Source: Rhizobiales bacterium 64-17
GTDB taxonomy: Bacteria; Pseudomonadota; Alphaproteobacteria; Rhizobiales; Xanthobacteraceae
Length of the DNA stretch: 64,000 nucleotides
Assembly: GCA_001899285.1 (NCBI GenBank)
Contig: MKWA01000015.1
Location: 525,940-589,939 of the forward strand
Direction of reading: 5' to 3'
The translations under genes were made by a program, and so were the position numbers. Below, one piece after another: positions 61,915 to 64,000 of the stretch; position 1 is the stretch's first letter, and the number at the start of each line of letters is the position of its first letter. The notes below the pieces were generated by a model. The model worked only from the letters and a program-made list of their open reading frames with translations. It was not told the origin of the DNA and ran no database searches.

Positions 61915-62617
61915 TCGGGTGCGCGCGGAGCACCAGCTTGGTGCCGCGCACCTCCCAGCTTTCCAGCCGGTTCAGGAACGTCATACCCAGGAGACTGGTC
62001 TTGAGCTGGCCTGGCTGGGCGATCAGCGCCGGAACGCCGCGTTCGGTGATGCCGCCGACCGACACGCGATCGAGCGTCACCGGCGCGGCCTGGGTGTGGC
62101 CGTTCGCGGTATCGACCCTGACTGAATAGCTGAGAAACGCGGTCGGCAATCCGGCATCGCGCGCCGCGTCGGCGGTGAGCACGACGCTGGAGGCACCAGT
62201 GTCGAGCACCATCGGCACCGCGGCGCTGTTGATGCGCGCATCGACGGCGAAGTCGCCACCCGCGGTGCGGACCACCTCGACGGAATTGCCCCGCGTCGCC
62301 GTGCGGCCGGGGATCAGTTCGGCCAGCACGCGGTCGGCAACCTCGCTGAGTTCGTAGCGGTACGTGTAGCCGACGCCGATCAGCACGGCGATCAGGCCCC
62401 ACAGGAAGATCGCCTCGATCGCACGCGACAGCTTGCCGCGAAACGCCGCCAGCACCAGGCCGCCGAAGAACACGGCCCAGATCAGCTTGATCCCGAGCGA
62501 GGCCATCTCGTCCTGCCGTAGCAGGCCGCCGATCGGATCGTGGCCCTGCGCCATCATGAACACGACGAGCGCCGTCGCGCCGCCAATCACGATCATCAGC
62601 GACAGGGTCCGGGTCAC
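61901..62617 (-). CDS. Retropepsin-like aspartic protease (TIGR02281 type)
   Basis: A 238-residue protein with two or three N-terminal membrane helices (about 5-25, 38-58 and 65-85) and a periplasmic clan AA aspartic protease domain (about 115-230). The catalytic Asp is in VPMVLDTGASSVVLTADAA, and a DTANGHTQAAPVTLD flap and LLGMTFLNRLESWEV follow. It is a typical chromosomal gene of Rhizobiales, of unknown physiological substrate. GTG 62617 overlaps the DUF1289 stop by 4 nt. Confidence 0.85.
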   Translation of the reverse strand: MTRTLSLMIVIGGATALVVFMMAQGHDPIGGLLRQDEMASLGIKLIWAVFFGGLVLAAFRGKLSRAIEAIFLWGLIAVLIGVGYTYRYELSEVADRVLAELIPGRTATRGNSVEVVRTAGGDFAVDARINSAAVPMVLDTGASSVVLTADAARDAGLPTAFLSYSVRVDTANGHTQAAPVTLDRVSVGGITERGVPALIAQPGQLKTSLLGMTFLNRLESWEVRGTKLVLRAHPITAR

Positions 62618-62802
62618 GCTTGCCGCTCCAGCCGCACGGAAGCAGCGGCTTGCCGCGCCGGCAGTTCGGCCATGATCCGCCGTCGCTCCTCGACCGTCAT
62701 CCGGCTCCAGCTGGCCACCTCGTCGATGGTACGTCCGCACCCGCGGCACAGGTCGGTGCGCGGGTCCAGCGTGCAGACTTGGATGCACGGGGTTTCGATC
62801 AT
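62614..62802 (-). CDS. DUF1289 small cysteine-rich protein
   Basis: A 62-residue DUF1289 protein. Four cysteines in PCIQVCTLDPRTDLCRGCGR likely bind zinc, followed by TIDEVASWSRMTVEERRRIM. It is conserved in alpha- and gammaproteobacteria without assigned function. ATG 62802 starts directly at the domain. It is coupled to the downstream protease gene by a 4-nt overlap. Confidence 0.88.
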   Translation of the reverse strand: MIETPCIQVCTLDPRTDLCRGCGRTIDEVASWSRMTVEERRRIMAELPARQAAASVRLERQA

Positions 62803-62940
62803 CGCGGGGTCAGGAAAAGGCCGGGCCGGACCTGTGAATGGGATTCGCTGCGCGAAGATAAGCACCGGGCCGCGCAAAGCAATTCCATTAGAGGGCGAGG
62901 GCGGGCGGGCGTCTCAGAGGGGGGTGTTCAGAGACCCTGC

Positions 62941-64000
62941 TCAAAGGCCCATGCGGAACAGGAGGCGCTTTTTGCCCTTCGGCTCCGGCTCGGCCTGTGC
63001 CTCCGGGGCCAGCGGGGGTGCTTCGCTTGTGAACGGCGCCATGGCGGCGACCACCCGCTCCGGCGGGAAGGTGACGATGACCTCGGTGCCGATCCGCAGC
63101 TTGGACTTGAGCGAGAACGTGCCGCCATGCAGGTCGACCAGGCTCTTGGCGATGGGCAGGCCGAGGCCGGCGCCCTGTTCCGCCGATTTGATCGAGTTCG
63201 AGCCCTGGCCGAACGAGGCCAGCACGATCGGGATTTCCTCTTCGGGGATGCCCGGACCGGAATCCTTGCAGGTGAGATACTGGCCGCCCGAGGCGGTCCA
63301 GCCGACCTTGAGCCAGATTTCCCCGCCCTGCGGCGTGAACTTGATCGCGTTCGAGAGGAGGTTGAGGCAGATCTGACGCACCGCGCGCTCGTCGGCCCAG
63401 AGTCGCGGCAGGTCCGCCTCGAAGGCTTCGTGGATGGCGATGCCGCGATTGCTGGCGCGCAGCTTGAGGAGATGATGACAGTCCTCGACCACGGCGGTCA
63501 GCGAGATCGATTCCTCGTTGAGCTCGTAGCGGCCGGCCTCGATGCGCGACAGATCGAGAATTTCGTTGATCAGGCCGAGCAGATGCACGCCGGAATTGTG
63601 AATGTCGGCGGAATATTCCTTGTAGGCGGGCACGGTGTGCTCGCCGAAGATTTCGCCCTTCATTACCTCGGAGAAGCCGAGGATCGCGTTGAGCGGCGTG
63701 CGCAATTCGTGGCTCATCTGCGCGAGAAAGCGCGACTTGGAGATATTCGCTGCTTCCGCGCGGCGCCGCGCTTCGTCGGAGATCGCCTTTGACTGTTCGA
63801 GCTCGCCGATCAGCGCGTCCTTCTCGGCGCGCGCTTCGAGCGTCGATAACGTGGTCGAATAGAGACGGAACGACAACAGCGCAAAGTATCCCTGCGCGGC
63901 GAGCGCCATCGCCGCCAGAATGTAATTGCGTAGCGACCCGAGCAGCAGGAAATCGAGCGCCACGGCGGCTGTGACCGGGAAGGTCGCCGCATACACCGCC
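62941..64000 (-). CDS. Sensor histidine kinase (N-terminus cut by the right edge)
   Basis: The 350 visible residues are the C-terminal part of a membrane histidine kinase. Two membrane helices at the start of the visible part (AAVALDFLLLGSLRNYILAA and YFALLSFRL) are followed by a coiled coil, the H-box FLAQMSHELRTPLNAILGFS, N-box LNLLSNAIKFTPQG, G1 DSGPGIP and G2 QGAGLGLPIAKSLVDLHGG. The C-terminal 40 residues are Pro/Ala-rich. The start lies outside the window. It resembles the PleC/PdhS-like kinases of alphaproteobacteria; the ligand and partner are unknown. Confidence 0.88.
   Translation of the reverse strand, partial: AVYAATFPVTAAVALDFLLLGSLRNYILAAMALAAQGYFALLSFRLYSTTLSTLEARAEKDALIGELEQSKAISDEARRRAEAANISKSRFLAQMSHELRTPLNAILGFSEVMKGEIFGEHTVPAYKEYSADIHNSGVHLLGLINEILDLSRIEAGRYELNEESISLTAVVEDCHHLLKLRASNRGIAIHEAFEADLPRLWADERAVRQICLNLLSNAIKFTPQGGEIWLKVGWTASGGQYLTCKDSGPGIPEEEIPIVLASFGQGSNSIKSAEQGAGLGLPIAKSLVDLHGGTFSLKSKLRIGTEVIVTFPPERVVAAMAPFTSEAPPLAPEAQAEPEPKGKKRLLFRMGL

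Noticed and set aside
1..64000. CRISPR arrays, insertion sequences and rRNA genes
   Set aside because: No regularly spaced repeat array, no transposase-like product and no rRNA-like sequence were seen. The only short direct repeats with constant period are the three iterons.

Overview
The window is high-GC alphaproteobacterial DNA, probably Rhizobiales and close to Bradyrhizobium, Afipia or Rhodopseudomonas. This rests on the trb/tra set with DUF736, DUF2840, DUF2274 and DUF3363 proteins, and on the chromosomal flank (dusA, TauE, TIGR02281-type protease, DUF1289, PAS-less sensor kinase). Almost everything up to about 60.0 kb belongs to one integrative and conjugative element (ICE). The normal chromosome resumes at dusA (60009). 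The other end of the ICE lies outside the window on the left.

Region 1 (1-19 kb) is a defence/conflict island. A four-gene Wadjet-type anti-plasmid operon (jetABCD-like, 612-8153) is followed, convergently, by a two-gene operon for a ComEC-like metallo-beta-lactamase (MBL) protein and a single polypeptide fusing E2, E1 and JAB ubiquitin-pathway domains (8284-11734). Divergent from it is a hipBA-type regulator/kinase pair whose promoter carries four 16-bp palindromes. Next come a possible HEPN-type protein and a minus-strand cluster (14347-18964): two alpha-helical unknowns, an EVE-like/GIY-YIG protein, a second MBL protein and a four-helix membrane protein.

Region 2 (19-39 kb) holds the maintenance and DNA-processing genes: ArdC antirestriction, a ParB-like protein, a giant methylase/helicase, a Toprim protein, DUF2493, two DUF736 proteins, small HTH regulators, a RepA-like initiator with three iterons next to it, DUF2840, a TraF-type peptidase, a VirB1-like protein that lacks the usual catalytic Glu, and a DUF3363 relaxase. 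Two separate families of structured 5' leaders precede several of these genes. Leaders with a nested stem sit before ardC, the ParB-like gene and the methylase/helicase, and resemble the radC RNA motif. A different leader sits before the DUF2493 and DUF736 genes.

Region 3 (39-58.7 kb) encodes the mating apparatus: coupling protein TraG, a CopG-like protein and trbBCDEJ-K-LFGI plus DUF2274, mostly with 1-4 nt overlaps. A 7-kb cargo block (LysR regulator, secreted cupin, RND adaptor and pump, second LysR regulator) separates traG-copG from trbB.

Region 4 (58.7-64 kb) contains a 3' fragment of tRNA-Arg(CCG), a tyrosine integrase directly upstream of dusA (a known ICE/prophage target), and then chromosomal genes. 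The right edge cuts a sensor histidine kinase and the left edge cuts an unidentified gene.
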